Below, in pieces: positions 1 to 8,048 of a stretch of DNA of 12,560 nucleotides. Numbering within the stretch: position 1 is the stretch's first letter; every line of letters starts with the position of its first letter. The stretch covers positions 1-12,560 of the forward strand of contig JAAAIG010000045.1 in the NCBI GenBank assembly GCA_015852425.1. Direction: 5' to 3'. Both the position numbers and the translations under genes were made by a program. The notes below the pieces were generated by a model. That model worked only from the letters and a program-made list of their open reading frames with translations. It was not told where the DNA came from and ran no database searches. The DNA comes from Gryganskiella cystojenkinii. Its lineage: Eukaryota > Mortierellomycota > Mortierellomycetes > Mortierellales > Mortierellaceae.

Positions 1-1
1 G

Positions 2-2929
2 TATACTGAGGCTGTGATCATACCGTTCTCCAGAGCCCAGATCGAGGACTATGTCTGTCAGTTTGTGCGAGACTCAGAGGTACACAATCTTGCAGACAAT
101 AGACTCGTCTGGAGCACTGGGGACTACATGGACAAACTCAAGTCGATCCCGAACCTAATAGAGCTGGTCAAGAACCCCTTCCTGTTGTCTCTTGCACTCA
201 ATGGTTTGCCAAAGGTGGTAAAGGGCATTTCGGATCTGGAGAAGATCAAGGTGAACCGTCTCACCCTATACAACACCTTCATTGACGATTGGATGGAGAA
301 GAGTCGACTTCGGCTGAGAGGAAGATCTCTCACAGGCGAGCTCAAGGACGCATTCGAGGTGCTTCTTGAGGATGGCTTCGATGAGGGAGTCCTTGATTTT
401 TCAATGAGACTTGCGGCGGCGATCTCTCTCAAGCACAAGGGGAACCCGGTGGTCCAGTACAAGGCAAGAAGCGACCGAGGATCGTGGAAAGAAGAGTTTT
501 TTAGTCTCAAGGCTGAAACAACACTCCTACGAGAATCCAGTCCGCTCTCACGTGTAGAGGACCAGCATCGGTTCTTGCATCGTTCGCTTCTAGAGTATTT
601 TTATTCCCGGCACATTCACGAGATGGACGCAAACAACGATGGCGATTCTTGTGACATCGCCGACAATCCTTTGAACAAGACGGATCTCGTCAAGGAGCCT
701 TCTATCATTCAGTTCCTAGCCGAGCATGTACAAGCCGACCCTGGGCTTGAACGAAGACTGCGTCAAACTATCGAGCTTTCCAAAACAGATTGTCAAGTGA
801 GTCGAGCCGCTGCCAATGCCATCTCGATTTTGGTCCGCGCTGGGATTCGATTTCATGGTGCTGACTTGAATGGTATCAGAATCCCAGGAGCAGATCTCAG
901 CTATGGCCAATTCGATTCGGTTCAACTGCAAGGAGCAGATTTGAGAAATGCCACACTCCGCCATATTTGGCTGCATCACGCCGACCTGAGTGGTGCACAA
1001 ATGGAAGGAGTAGAGTTGGGTGAGTGGCCATATCTCCAGCGAGACAGGACGATTTATTGCTCTATGTATTCACCGGATGGAAAGGCTTTGGCTGTTGGCC
1101 TTCTAGGCGGCGATGTTGTTGTGTACAATACTTCAACTTGGGGAGAAACCATCGTATTGAAAGGACACAGCAAAGATGCTACAAGTGTAGCTTATTCACC
1201 CAGTGGTCATCAGATCGCGAGTGGCAGCAAGGACAATACTGTGCGGCTGTGGGATATGCAAACCGGTGCTGCTGGCCATGTGTTCACCGGCCATACTGAT
1301 TCGGTTAGAAGCGTGGCATATTCACCCACTGGCCATCAGCTCGCGAGTGGCAGTGAGGACAATACTTTGCGGCTTTGGGACGCACAATCTGGAGCAGCTG
1401 GTCATGTGCTGACTGGTCATTCTGACTGGGTTAGAAGCGTGGCATATTCACCCAGTGGCCATCAGATCGCGACTGGCAGTAACGACCATACTGTGCGACT
1501 GTGGGATGCACGAACTGGTGCAGCTGGCCATGTCATAGCTGGCCATGCCGGTTTTGTTTCCAGTGTGGCATATTCACCCAGTGGCCACCAGATCGCGAGT
1601 AGCAGTAGCGACAGCACTGTGCGACTATGGGATGCACACACTGGTGCAGCTGGCCATGTGTTTACTGGCCATACCGATTGGGTCATGAGTGTGGCATATT
1701 CACCCAGTGGCCATCAGCTCGCGAGTGGCAGTGAGGACAATACTTTGCGTCTGTGGGATGCACAAACTGGTGCAGCTGGTCTCGTCTTGACTGGTCATAC
1801 CGGCTGGGTTACAGGTGTAGCATATTCACCCAGTGGCCATCAGATCGCGACTGGCAGTAATGACCATACTGTGCGGCTGTGGGATGCACAAACTGGTGCA
1901 GCTGGTCTCGTCTTGGCTGGCCATATCAACCCGGTTAGAAGCGTGGTATGTTCACCCAATAGCCATCAGATCGCGAGTGGCAGTGATGATGATACTGTGC
2001 GACTATGGGATGCACAAACTGGTGCAGCTGGTCTCGTCTTGACTGGCCATACCGGCTGGGTTAGAAGCGTGTCATTTTCACCCTGCGGCAATCAGATCGC
2101 GACTGGCAGTAACGACCTTACTGTGCGGCTGTGGGATGCACAAACTGGTGCAGCTGGCCATGTCTTGACTGGCCATAACGACTGGGTTACAAGCGTGGCA
2201 TATTCACCTAGTGGCCATCAGGTCGCGACTGGCAGTGATGACAAAACCGTGCGAGTATGGGATGCACAAACTGGTGCAGCTGGTCTCGTCTTGACTGGCC
2301 ATACCGACTCGGTTACAAGCGTGGCATATTCACCCAGTGGACATCAAATCGCGACTGGCGGTAACGACCTTACTGTGCGGCTGTGGGATGCACAAACTGG
2401 TGAAGCAGGACTCGTCTTGACTGGTCATACCGAGTCGGTTACAAGCGTGGCATATTCACCTAGTGGTCATCAGGTCGCGACTGGCAGTGATGACAAAACC
2501 GTGCGACTATGGGATGTACAAACTGGTGCGGCTAGTCATGTCATAACTGGCCATACCAATTTTGTTCACAGTGTGGCATATTCAACCAGTGGCCATCAGA
2601 TCGCGAGTAGCAGTCATGACAACACAGTGAGGGTGTGGGACGCAGATACAGGTCGATGTTTGGCGGTCAGCGACCTCCCTGACGCCATCTATAGCGTTTC
2701 ATGGAGATCGATCGATGATCGCAGTTATTTTATTACTGGCTGCAGAAGTGGCTTAGTTTCTATGTGGGAAGTTGCCGAAGATAACGACGATATTCAGGTG
2801 CGCCTGCATTGGAACTCTGCGCAGAGCAGTCTTGTTCTGTCACGCGCGTCTATTGTAGACGTACATGGCCTGAGTGAGTCCAATATTCGACTATTACAGC
2901 AGCGCGGGGCGGTGGGGGCACCCAGATAG
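2..2929 (+). CDS. NLR-like receptor: NACHT C-terminal part, pentapeptide repeats, 14 WD40 blades (5' partial)
   Basis: The frame is open to the window edge (Tyr-Thr-Glu-Ala before Val at 14), so the N-terminal effector domain and the NACHT P-loop lie outside; 975 residues are visible. Residues about 1-240 resemble the helical and winged-helix half of fungal NACHT proteins, with the signatures NPFLLSLAL and FLHRSLLEYF (bases 571-600). A pentapeptide-type segment (GADL, GADL, GADL, HADL; bases about 842-1030) follows. Then comes one degenerate WD40 blade, twelve near-identical 42-residue blades (1172-2683) with conserved SVAYSPSGHQ, TVRLWD and GAAG.VLTGHT, a degenerate final blade and a 45-residue tail, ending in TAG at 2927-2929. 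Such STAND proteins are known to act in fungal heterokaryon incompatibility and probably in innate recognition: the WD40 propeller senses a ligand and the NACHT oligomerises. The specific role here is inferred. No intron is needed in the visible part. Confidence 0.93.
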   Translation, partial: YTEAVIIPFSRAQIEDYVCQFVRDSEVHNLADNRLVWSTGDYMDKLKSIPNLIELVKNPFLLSLALNGLPKVVKGISDLEKIKVNRLTLYNTFIDDWMEKSRLRLRGRSLTGELKDAFEVLLEDGFDEGVLDFSMRLAAAISLKHKGNPVVQYKARSDRGSWKEEFFSLKAETTLLRESSPLSRVEDQHRFLHRSLLEYFYSRHIHEMDANNDGDSCDIADNPLNKTDLVKEPSIIQFLAEHVQADPGLERRLRQTIELSKTDCQVSRAAANAISILVRAGIRFHGADLNGIRIPGADLSYGQFDSVQLQGADLRNATLRHIWLHHADLSGAQMEGVELGEWPYLQRDRTIYCSMYSPDGKALAVGLLGGDVVVYNTSTWGETIVLKGHSKDATSVAYSPSGHQIASGSKDNTVRLWDMQTGAAGHVFTGHTDSVRSVAYSPTGHQLASGSEDNTLRLWDAQSGAAGHVLTGHSDWVRSVAYSPSGHQIATGSNDHTVRLWDARTGAAGHVIAGHAGFVSSVAYSPSGHQIASSSSDSTVRLWDAHTGAAGHVFTGHTDWVMSVAYSPSGHQLASGSEDNTLRLWDAQTGAAGLVLTGHTGWVTGVAYSPSGHQIATGSNDHTVRLWDAQTGAAGLVLAGHINPVRSVVCSPNSHQIASGSDDDTVRLWDAQTGAAGLVLTGHTGWVRSVSFSPCGNQIATGSNDLTVRLWDAQTGAAGHVLTGHNDWVTSVAYSPSGHQVATGSDDKTVRVWDAQTGAAGLVLTGHTDSVTSVAYSPSGHQIATGGNDLTVRLWDAQTGEAGLVLTGHTESVTSVAYSPSGHQVATGSDDKTVRLWDVQTGAASHVITGHTNFVHSVAYSTSGHQIASSSHDNTVRVWDADTGRCLAVSDLPDAIYSVSWRSIDDRSYFITGCRSGLVSMWEVAEDNDDIQVRLHWNSAQSSLVLSRASIVDVHGLSESNIRLLQQRGAVGAPR
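842..1030 (+). other. Pentapeptide-repeat segment between NACHT and WD40 modules
   Basis: The translation has A(D/N)LXX-like pentads: GADLN, GADLS, GADLR and HADLS, each with a Leu at the centre and small or Asp residues before it. The stretch runs about 60 residues, enough for roughly two to three coils of a right-handed beta helix. It joins the helical part of the NACHT module to the propeller and is probably a rigid spacer. A ligand-binding role cannot be excluded. Confidence 0.75.
1172..2683 (+). repeat. Twelve tandem 126-bp units, each coding one WD40 blade
   Basis: Units begin at 1172, 1298, 1424, 1550, 1676, 1802, 1928, 2054, 2180, 2306, 2432 and 2558. Every unit is exactly 126 bp (42 codons), with no indel across 1,512 bp. 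The core (VAYSPSGHQ, TVRLWDAQTG) is nearly invariant at the DNA level. Changes cluster just after the GH dipeptide (DSV, DWV, GFV, GWV, NPV, ESV, NFV, then R/S/M/T/H) and around the SGSxDxT turn (KDN, EDN, NDH, SDS, DDD, NDL, DDK, HDN). Those positions face the top of a WD40 propeller. Together with a degenerate blade on each side the count is 14, which would fit two seven-bladed propellers. Confidence 0.95.
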
Positions 2930-3128
2930 GATTGCATCCGACATCATGATCAACCCAGATATCCTACGAGCTGCCATATTCGCACCATTCTGTCACCCTG
3001 GTCACGGATCCCCATATAATAGTCATTGGTGACAAATACCTTCAAAAAAAAGGAAGATTGGTAAACGGATCCGGCAGACATTATTCCTCTTGTGCATTCT
3101 ACCTACAATCTTTTTACGCGCAGCGAGA

Positions 3129-3134
3129 AATAAA
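3129..3134 (+). terminator. Candidate poly(A) signal of the NLR-like gene
   Basis: An AATAAA hexamer lies about 200 nt after the TAG stop at 2929, in AT-rich DNA. Position and sequence fit a fungal polyadenylation signal; transcript evidence is lacking. Confidence 0.4.
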
Positions 3135-3391
3135 AAGGTTGCAAATGAAATTGTTCCTTGGTTGGATGGCGGCTACCTCTCTGTTTTACAACTGTCTCAT
3201 CAAGGTTTGGATATTTTAGAGTTTCAGCCCTTGTTGATATGTCGTTATCTCTTCGGTGGTGTTAATACGAAGAGATTTGTCAAAAAGGTTAGTAAACGCG
3301 AGTGCACTTGTTAGAAAGGGATAAAAGAAAGTCCCCTAGAATAACAGATTACAAATATTATTGTAAAGGCTGTTGAGCAAAAATGTCTTTT

Positions 3392-3467
3392 TTTTTCATG
3401 AAAGGTCATGACTTTTGTATTTCTTTGTTATTTTTCATGGGACTAAACTAGCTATATATTTTTCATG
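3392..3467. repeat. Three dispersed copies of TTTTTCATG
   Basis: Exact 9-mers start at 3392, 3431 and 3459, the first followed by another TCATGA. They lie in the 3' region shared by the convergent genes. They may be 3' UTR elements or chance in T-rich DNA. Confidence 0.35.
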
Positions 3468-3540
3468 TTGACTCAGTAATGATGAGAGAGCGAGAGAGGT
3501 CGTGGAGGAAAAAGAGAGAGACGTCGGCTTTTTTTCTTCT

Positions 3541-6500
3541 TTAGTGTTGTTGACGACCAGCCGAGATCATAAACTCGACCACGGCTTCGACTTCGCCTCC
3601 GAAATCACGAACGACTGTGCGCAGCTCTCGTGTGTCTGCGAAACCCATGGCGACCAAGGTACCAATTTGTTCACTAAATTCATCCATGTCCAATCCAGCA
3701 CCGGGAACCGCGGGGACGGCAGGAGGCGCAGGAGGAGCAGGAGCTGCAGGAGCAGCTGGAGGGGTGGGGGCTGTAGGCCAGATACCGGCCAAACTGCCAC
3801 CTCCAACGACATAAGGCGTAGCAAGCGACGACGACGATGATGAAGACGCGCCGCGAGTGCGATACACAATCTCCTCGACACGGCTCTCACGTCTCTGCTT
3901 CTCCTGGGCTTTACGTTGATTCTCTTGGATCTTGCGCTGCTCCTCTTGAGCCTTTCTTTGGTCCTCTTGAGCCTTGCGTTGATGAAGCATGGCCTCGCGC
4001 TGATGAGTAATTGCCTCCCGTTGGACCTGCAGCATCTCCTTCCGAGCCTGCTTCAACGCATGGCGTTGCTCGTGAAAGACTTGACGACGCTTCAGACGTT
4101 CACTGCCGTCAGAGAAGACAGCGGGGTCATCGTCGTTGTTGTTATCGTCGCCACCTTCCGCGGGGGCATCTTGATCCTTGTCCTTATCCTTGTTACCACC
4201 GTCTTCACCATCCGAGGGGGATCCGCAACGACCGCGGCGGTGATGTTTGTGTCCGTGATGACCATGACGGCCATGATGGTGATGATGATCAAATTCGTGA
4301 CCATAATGGTGGAAGGGTCCTCCGTGTCCATGGGGACCGTGATGGCCGTGTCCATGATGAGGACCAGGGCCGCCGAATCCGTGTGGTCCGTTATGATCGA
4401 AATGAGCATGATGATGAGGATGGCCATGATGGGATCCACCACGACCACCCCAGCCACCACGGCCATCGAATCCAAAGAAGCCACGTCCGAATCGGAAAGC
4501 AAAACCTCCCTCCGCGGCCTCGGCAGCCTCAGCAGCTTCTGCAGCCTCGATGGCCTCGGCCATTTCCTCGTCTTCGGAGGTAGGCGTGTAGGTGGGGACG
4601 GGTTCTTGTTCCTGACCCTCACCACCCTTCCAGACCCAACCGTACTTTCGGCGGGAAGAGGCAGACTTTTCTGCAGACTTTTCGCCGGCAGCAGCGGCAG
4701 CTTCTTCTGAGGTACCGGCATCGGTCATGTGGGTATCAGCATCAGCATCAGCATTGTCCTGAGGGAGACGCATCCATACCCAACCGTTGTGATTAATCTC
4801 GGTCATCTGGGGGCAAGCATCCGACGAGGAGGTTTCCTGACCTTCGCCTTCTTTCTCACCATCCTTTCGGCAACGGCGACCGCCTCGACGACCGCAGCGT
4901 CTCTTGTCGCGACAGTCATCGCCGGAAACCTCAGTATCGCCCGCACAGGGACGACCACTCTTGAACTTGAAATGGTGGCGTCTGCAATTCGGGATCTCGC
5001 CGCCTGAGAAGGGGAATCCACCATGGAAGGGCGAGGGATGACTGTTGGGGATGTCCTTGCCTGAGGCCGTAGGACCACCGGGAAAGCAGCCGGGCATCGG
5101 GGGCGTAAGGGGCATAGGAGGAGCACCAGGGAAGAACGCTCCAAAATTCCAGCTGGAACCAGGGCCAGCACCGGGCGTAGGACCATGATGCCCACCGCGA
5201 CCAAAGAATCCTCCGCGACCACCTCGACCACCACGTCCACCAAAATGGAAGTCACCATGGCCGTGATGACCGTGACGAGCAAATGGATCAGGGTGCGAAC
5301 CGGAGAAGGGATCCTCACCAGGGGCAGCGAAAGGTCCGAAAGGATGATGATGACCATGGTGGTGGTGGTGATGACCACGACGTCCACCAAAGAACGGGTT
5401 CGAGAAGAAAGGGTTGCTCTCTTGAGGTGGACGGGCTGCACCCGCGGCGGCGGCGGCAGCAGTAGCAGACGTCTGGGCATTAGCAGCAGCTTCACGAAGG
5501 AAACTGGCAAAGGACTCGACATTGACCTGAACGTTTGTCAAGATCTGGTTCATGATAGAACCTGACAGAGTAACAAGCTGAGGGTTGTTGGCAATGACGT
5601 GTTGGAACTCTTGAATGAGTTGTTGAAACTGCTCGATCAAGGCACGATCGGTGTGAGCGTGGATCTCGGGTTCAGCGGGATCGGCAGCAGCGTCGGCGGC
5701 GGCATAACCCTCACCCTCGGACTCACTGTGGGAAGCAGCGGCGGCCACTTCCTGGGCGTGCTGCTCAATAGCTGAGGCAACAATCGAATCCATGATCTCA
5801 GGTCCATTGTCCATACGAAGAGCCTCAAACTCGACAACAGGGATAACCACGGGGCTACCAGGACCGGAGGAACCATGTCCAGAAGCAGCTGTTGCAGCAA
5901 GAGCGGGGGCGGAGGAATTATGTTTAGAAGCAGCAGCAGCAGCGAGGGCGGCGGCGGCGGGATCATGTTTAGAAGCAGCAGCGGCGGCAAGGGCGGCAGC
6001 ATCAGCAGTCTGATCCAAGACCGAGCTGGAAAAGATGGGTGCATCAATCTTGTTGGCTTGTGCAGCCAACTCTTGTTCCTGAAGTAGACGGGCAGCCTCC
6101 TCAAGGTCCTGTTGAGGGTAAGCAGGGACTAGCTCGTCCTCCTCCCCCTCTTGCTGCTTCTGCTGTTGACGCTCAGTGACTTCATCCATATCGATCAAAG
6201 AGCCGTCATCATCAATGGTCTCTTCTGTGGCCTTGGGCGGGTTGTTACCCTGGCCATCACGAAGGAAGAGCTCAAACTTAACGGGTGCGACTTGGCTGAA
6301 GAGAGCATGCATCGCGAGGACATCTTCGAGTTCAGCAGAAGTGCTGAGGGTGATAACATCACCTTCCTCGTCCGTGTATTGGACATCAAAGGTGGTCGCG
6401 GGAGCGAATTGGTAGATACCTCGGAGCTAGAAATAGAGAGAAAGAGAATAGAAGTGAAGGAAGGAGGAAGAAAATGTTAGCAAATATGAACGCATAAACG

Positions 6501-6752
6501 AGGAAGCGCAAAAAAAAAATAAAAAAAAAAAAACAAGGGGGGAAACAACAGCATAATCGTGATGAGATTGTCCCTCCCCTGAACAGTAACTTGGCTACCG
6601 CGCAGGAGACGAGCGATTATGTTTTTTTGCTGGAACGGATATATTACCTTTTGCTCGAAATCGGACCAGACGGCAGGACGAGCAAGAAGGAAACGACGGA
6701 GAGCGCCGTTGAAGGTGACCTTGCAGGGGCTAAGATTAGCAGACTCGGACAT
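3541..6752 (-). CDS. PB1-UBA protein, p62/NBR1-like candidate autophagy adaptor
   Basis: Two exons: 6752-6648 (35 codons) and 6426-3541, joined in phase 0 by a 221-bp intron; 996 residues. Residues about 10-90 form a PB1 domain: VTFNGALRRFLLA supplies the basic first strand and YTDEEGDVITL plus SAELEDVL supply the acidic OPCA motif. Next come an acidic/Gln-rich stretch, Ala-rich repeats (about 176-220), a helical segment (LIEQFQQLIQEF), a first His/Gly/RGG block (about 378-454), GWVW motifs at 583 and 631, a second His/Gly block (about 693-771), a coiled coil (about 818-892), a Ser run and Pro/Ala linker, and a C-terminal UBA (about 948-990, MGF loop present). PB1 plus UBA is the frame of ubiquitin-binding autophagy receptors. 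No ZZ zinc finger or four-tryptophan FW domain is visible, so orthology to p62 or NBR1 is not proven. The start is chosen because it completes the PB1 fold. Confidence 0.9.
3544..3690 (-). other. UBA domain coding segment
   Basis: The last 49 residues begin DMDEFSEQIGTLVAMGF and continue with a second helix and VEAVVEFMIS. A three-helix bundle with the MGF loop that contacts ubiquitin is the expected fold. It lies at the extreme C-terminus, as in p62 and NBR1. Confidence 0.85.
3859..4080 (-). repeat. Seven-residue (21-bp) coiled-coil repeats
   Basis: The frame reads successive heptads HQREAML, HQRKAQE, DQRKAQE, EQRKIQE, NQRKAQE and KQRRESR. The DNA has a matching 21-bp period. The residues are highly charged with Gln at a fixed position, so this is a long single helix or coiled coil just before the linker to the UBA, probably for self-association. 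Confidence 0.85.
4219..4455 (-). repeat. His/Gly-rich low-complexity block 2
   Basis: About 78 residues with roughly 30 histidines in HH, HGH and HHHHH runs among Gly, Pro and Phe, ending in a basic RRGRCG. It could bind divalent metals or drive pH-sensitive condensation; neither is shown by the sequence alone. Confidence 0.8.
5171..5400 (-). repeat. His/Gly/RGG-rich low-complexity block 1
   Basis: Contains a run of six His, GHHH, HGHHGHG, and a GGRGGRGGRGG stretch that matches RGG-type nucleic-acid-binding or methylation motifs. It is separated from the second His/Gly block by about 240 residues that include the GWVW motifs. Confidence 0.8.
6427..6647 (-). other. Intron 1 of the PB1-UBA gene
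   Basis: Donor GTAATA after the AAG codon (exon end 6648), branch-like CTAAC at 6480-6476, acceptor TTTCTAG ending at 6427. Length 221 bp, phase 0. Removing it joins the two halves of a PB1 domain, which is the main evidence. It holds a T-rich tract on the coding strand. Confidence 0.85.
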
Positions 6753-7020
6753 GATTGAGTTGGTTGTTGGGGTTGGTTGTTGTAGTGAGGTAGTTGTTTA
6801 TGAGGAGTGGGGAATGAAAGAGAGAGAGAGAATAAGAGAAATAAGAGAAATGGAGCGAAAAGAAGAGAGAAGAATTGGTGGCGGATGTTCGTGTGAATGA
6901 GTTGAAGGGACAAAAAATGTGCGTAGAGATTGAGAGTGAGAGTGAGTAGTAAGAGTGAGAGTAGAGGAGGGAGGTTTGTTGTCTGATGAAGTGTTTGATG
7001 AAGATAACAAAAAAAAGAGA
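6753..7020 (-). promoter_or_regulatory. CT-rich 5' leader of the PB1-UBA gene
   Basis: On the coding strand the 270 bases before the ATG are strongly pyrimidine-rich, with long CT runs (for example 6820-6860), turning to CAAC repeats next to the start (AACTCAATC before ATG). The frames open here (up to 147 codons) are low-complexity Ser/Leu/Phe products of the CT bias. Confidence 0.55.
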
Positions 7021-7045
7021 GGGAAAGAGGGATCGTCGTTGGCCC

Positions 7046-7053
7046 CTTTTATA
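7046..7053 (-). promoter_or_regulatory. Candidate TATA box of the PB1-UBA gene
   Basis: TATAAAAG followed by GGG on the coding strand, about 300 bp upstream of the ATG at 6752. Initiation some 30 bp downstream would give a leader of about 265 nt that coincides with the CT-rich tract. The AGGGG overlapping its 3' end is also the core of a stress-response element. Confidence 0.5.
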
Positions 7054-7282
7054 TGGAACACGAGGACAACAAAGAGACGTAGAGAAGACAAGAGAAGGTC
7101 GGCCTTGGCATTGGGTAAACGCACTGGCCATACACAAGTATGCCTGGCTTGGCACACACGCCACACACTCTGAAACGAACCAAAAATTTTGAATTCAATT
7201 TTTATTTTATTTTTCTCAATAAGGAAATACACGGTGCACATGCTGGATGAAGCTTTCCATCTTTCTTCCGGGTATTCATATC

Positions 7283-7309
7283 TTTTTTTTTTTTTTTTTT
7301 TTTTTTTTT
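7283..7309. repeat. Homopolymer of 27 T
   Basis: An uninterrupted T27 on the plus strand in non-coding DNA. It may be a nucleosome-excluding poly(dA:dT) tract upstream of the PB1-UBA gene, or the trace of a polyadenylated insertion. No flanking target duplication was seen. Confidence 0.9.
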
Positions 7310-7790
7310 ACTACTGACACGCTCGCTCCATCATAAAAATGATCATCCGGAGTGTAGCATGAACAAACTCTTGTAAGAGTGAACTTGTCCCTTGGCATCA
7401 GGTCTCCAAGAGGGAGCGAGCCGATAGAGCCAAGACAGAGAAAGGCACCGCAGCAGTTAACCATAAAAAGAAACGAGTAAACAGAGGATGGACAAGTTCC
7501 TAGCACTCTCAAGAGATTATCTGCTGCGACCACGAGCGGCATCTTGGCAAGAAAAAAGAAAAAAGAAATCCAAGGGATAAAAGGTTTCCCCAGCACGTCG
7601 AAAAAGGAGATGAGGGAGGCTCAGTTCATAAACCATGGATGATGGATTGTTCTGGAACCAATCACTCAAAGAGCAGAGTAAAAAGAGGGCGTGCTTTTTC
7701 ATCGCCGGTGTGCCAAGGAATGAAACAGCTTCGTTGCTTGATCCGCCTAAATTTCAGAAGGAAGGTTGTAGAATAAAAAAAATATTATTG
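7310..7790. other. Non-coding stretch, nothing recognised
   Basis: Frames of 106 codons (7276-7596, minus) and 79 codons (7635-7874, plus) are open but carry no recognisable domain, and the first includes a Lys run encoded by the poly-T tract. No tRNA or transposon ends were seen. I looked here for the missing SMG8 C-terminus and found no match. Confidence 0.6.
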
Positions 7791-7874
7791 CCTGACTGTC
7801 AGGAGTACCTTCTTGGTGACACAAAGTGTGAGCTGTCAAAAGTGCGCCATTTTGCGCCATTTTCTGACCAATAG
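7791..7874. promoter_or_regulatory. Cluster of short cis-elements: palindrome, tandem decamer, CCAAT box
   Basis: A 13-bp palindrome CCTGACTGTCAGG (7791-7803), two adjacent copies of GCGCCATTTT (7844-7853, 7854-7863; on the other strand AAAATGGCGC, like a YY1 core) and CCAAT in TGACCAATAG (about 7865-7874). A 9-bp inverted pair AGCTGTCAA / TTGACAGCT flanks the region (7831-7839 and 7925-7933). Which gene they serve is unclear, as they lie about 1.1 kb from the PB1-UBA start. Confidence 0.35.
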
Positions 7875-7967
7875 CAAAAAGAGCGCAGCGGTTACACAGA
7901 ATGCCAAGAAAGGGCATTTTGACATTGACAGCTTTTCTTTGGTCCTGAACTTTCTCCTCTCCTTTTT

Positions 7968-7973
7968 TTTATT
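7968..7973 (-). terminator. Candidate poly(A) signal of the SMG8 gene
   Basis: AATAAA on the coding strand about 205 nt after the TAA at 8180-8178, in an A-rich context. It would end the transcript soon after, which argues against further SMG8 exons downstream. Confidence 0.45.
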
Positions 7974-8048
7974 TGTTGCCTTCTTACCTTGAGTTGATGG
8001 TATCGCTCAGAATGCGCATGCGTTGTCGACTCAGGGGCTCGGTTATAG

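Larger units (their letters stand above)
2930..3540. other. Intergenic region between convergent genes; 3' UTRs
   Basis: No convincing coding region. A 74-codon plus-strand frame (3090-3314) has no recognisable domain. The stretch is AT-rich and should hold the 3' ends of both the NLR-like gene and the PB1-UBA gene. It contains an AATAAA on the plus strand (3129-3134), three copies of TTTTTCATG (from 3392, 3431 and 3459) and a GA-rich tract at 3483-3522. Confidence 0.7.

Noticed and set aside
1024..2042. Extra plus- and minus-strand frames in the WD40 region (1024-1299, 1203-1412, 1462-1686, 1833-2042)
   Set aside because: The repeat keeps alternative frames open by periodicity; none has independent protein features.
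1172..2683. Regular repeats resembling a CRISPR array or satellite
   Set aside because: The 126-bp unit is an intact WD40 blade in one continuous frame, with no spacers.
3090..3314. 74-codon plus-strand frame after the NLR-like gene
   Set aside because: No recognisable motif, no start context or introns, AT-rich intergenic setting near a probable poly(A) signal.
3617..6104. Long open frames on both strands inside the PB1-UBA gene (for example plus 3916-4710 and minus 4803-5522)
   Set aside because: They are low-complexity products of repeated GCN, CAY and GGN codons read in other frames (Met/Leu/Val/Thr runs) and carry no domain; the frame with PB1 and UBA explains the region.
6736..7241. 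Minus-strand frames rich in Ser, Leu and Phe upstream of the PB1-UBA start
   Set aside because: They are translations of the CT-rich leader; the composition follows the nucleotide bias.
7283..7309. T27 tract as the tail of a retroposon or processed pseudogene
   Set aside because: No adjacent coding remnant and no target-site duplication were seen, so it is listed only as a homopolymer.
7276..7596. 106-codon minus-strand frame with hydrophobic start, possible secreted or membrane peptide
   Set aside because: Its C-terminus is a Lys run encoded by the T27 tract, and no homology or splice signals support it.
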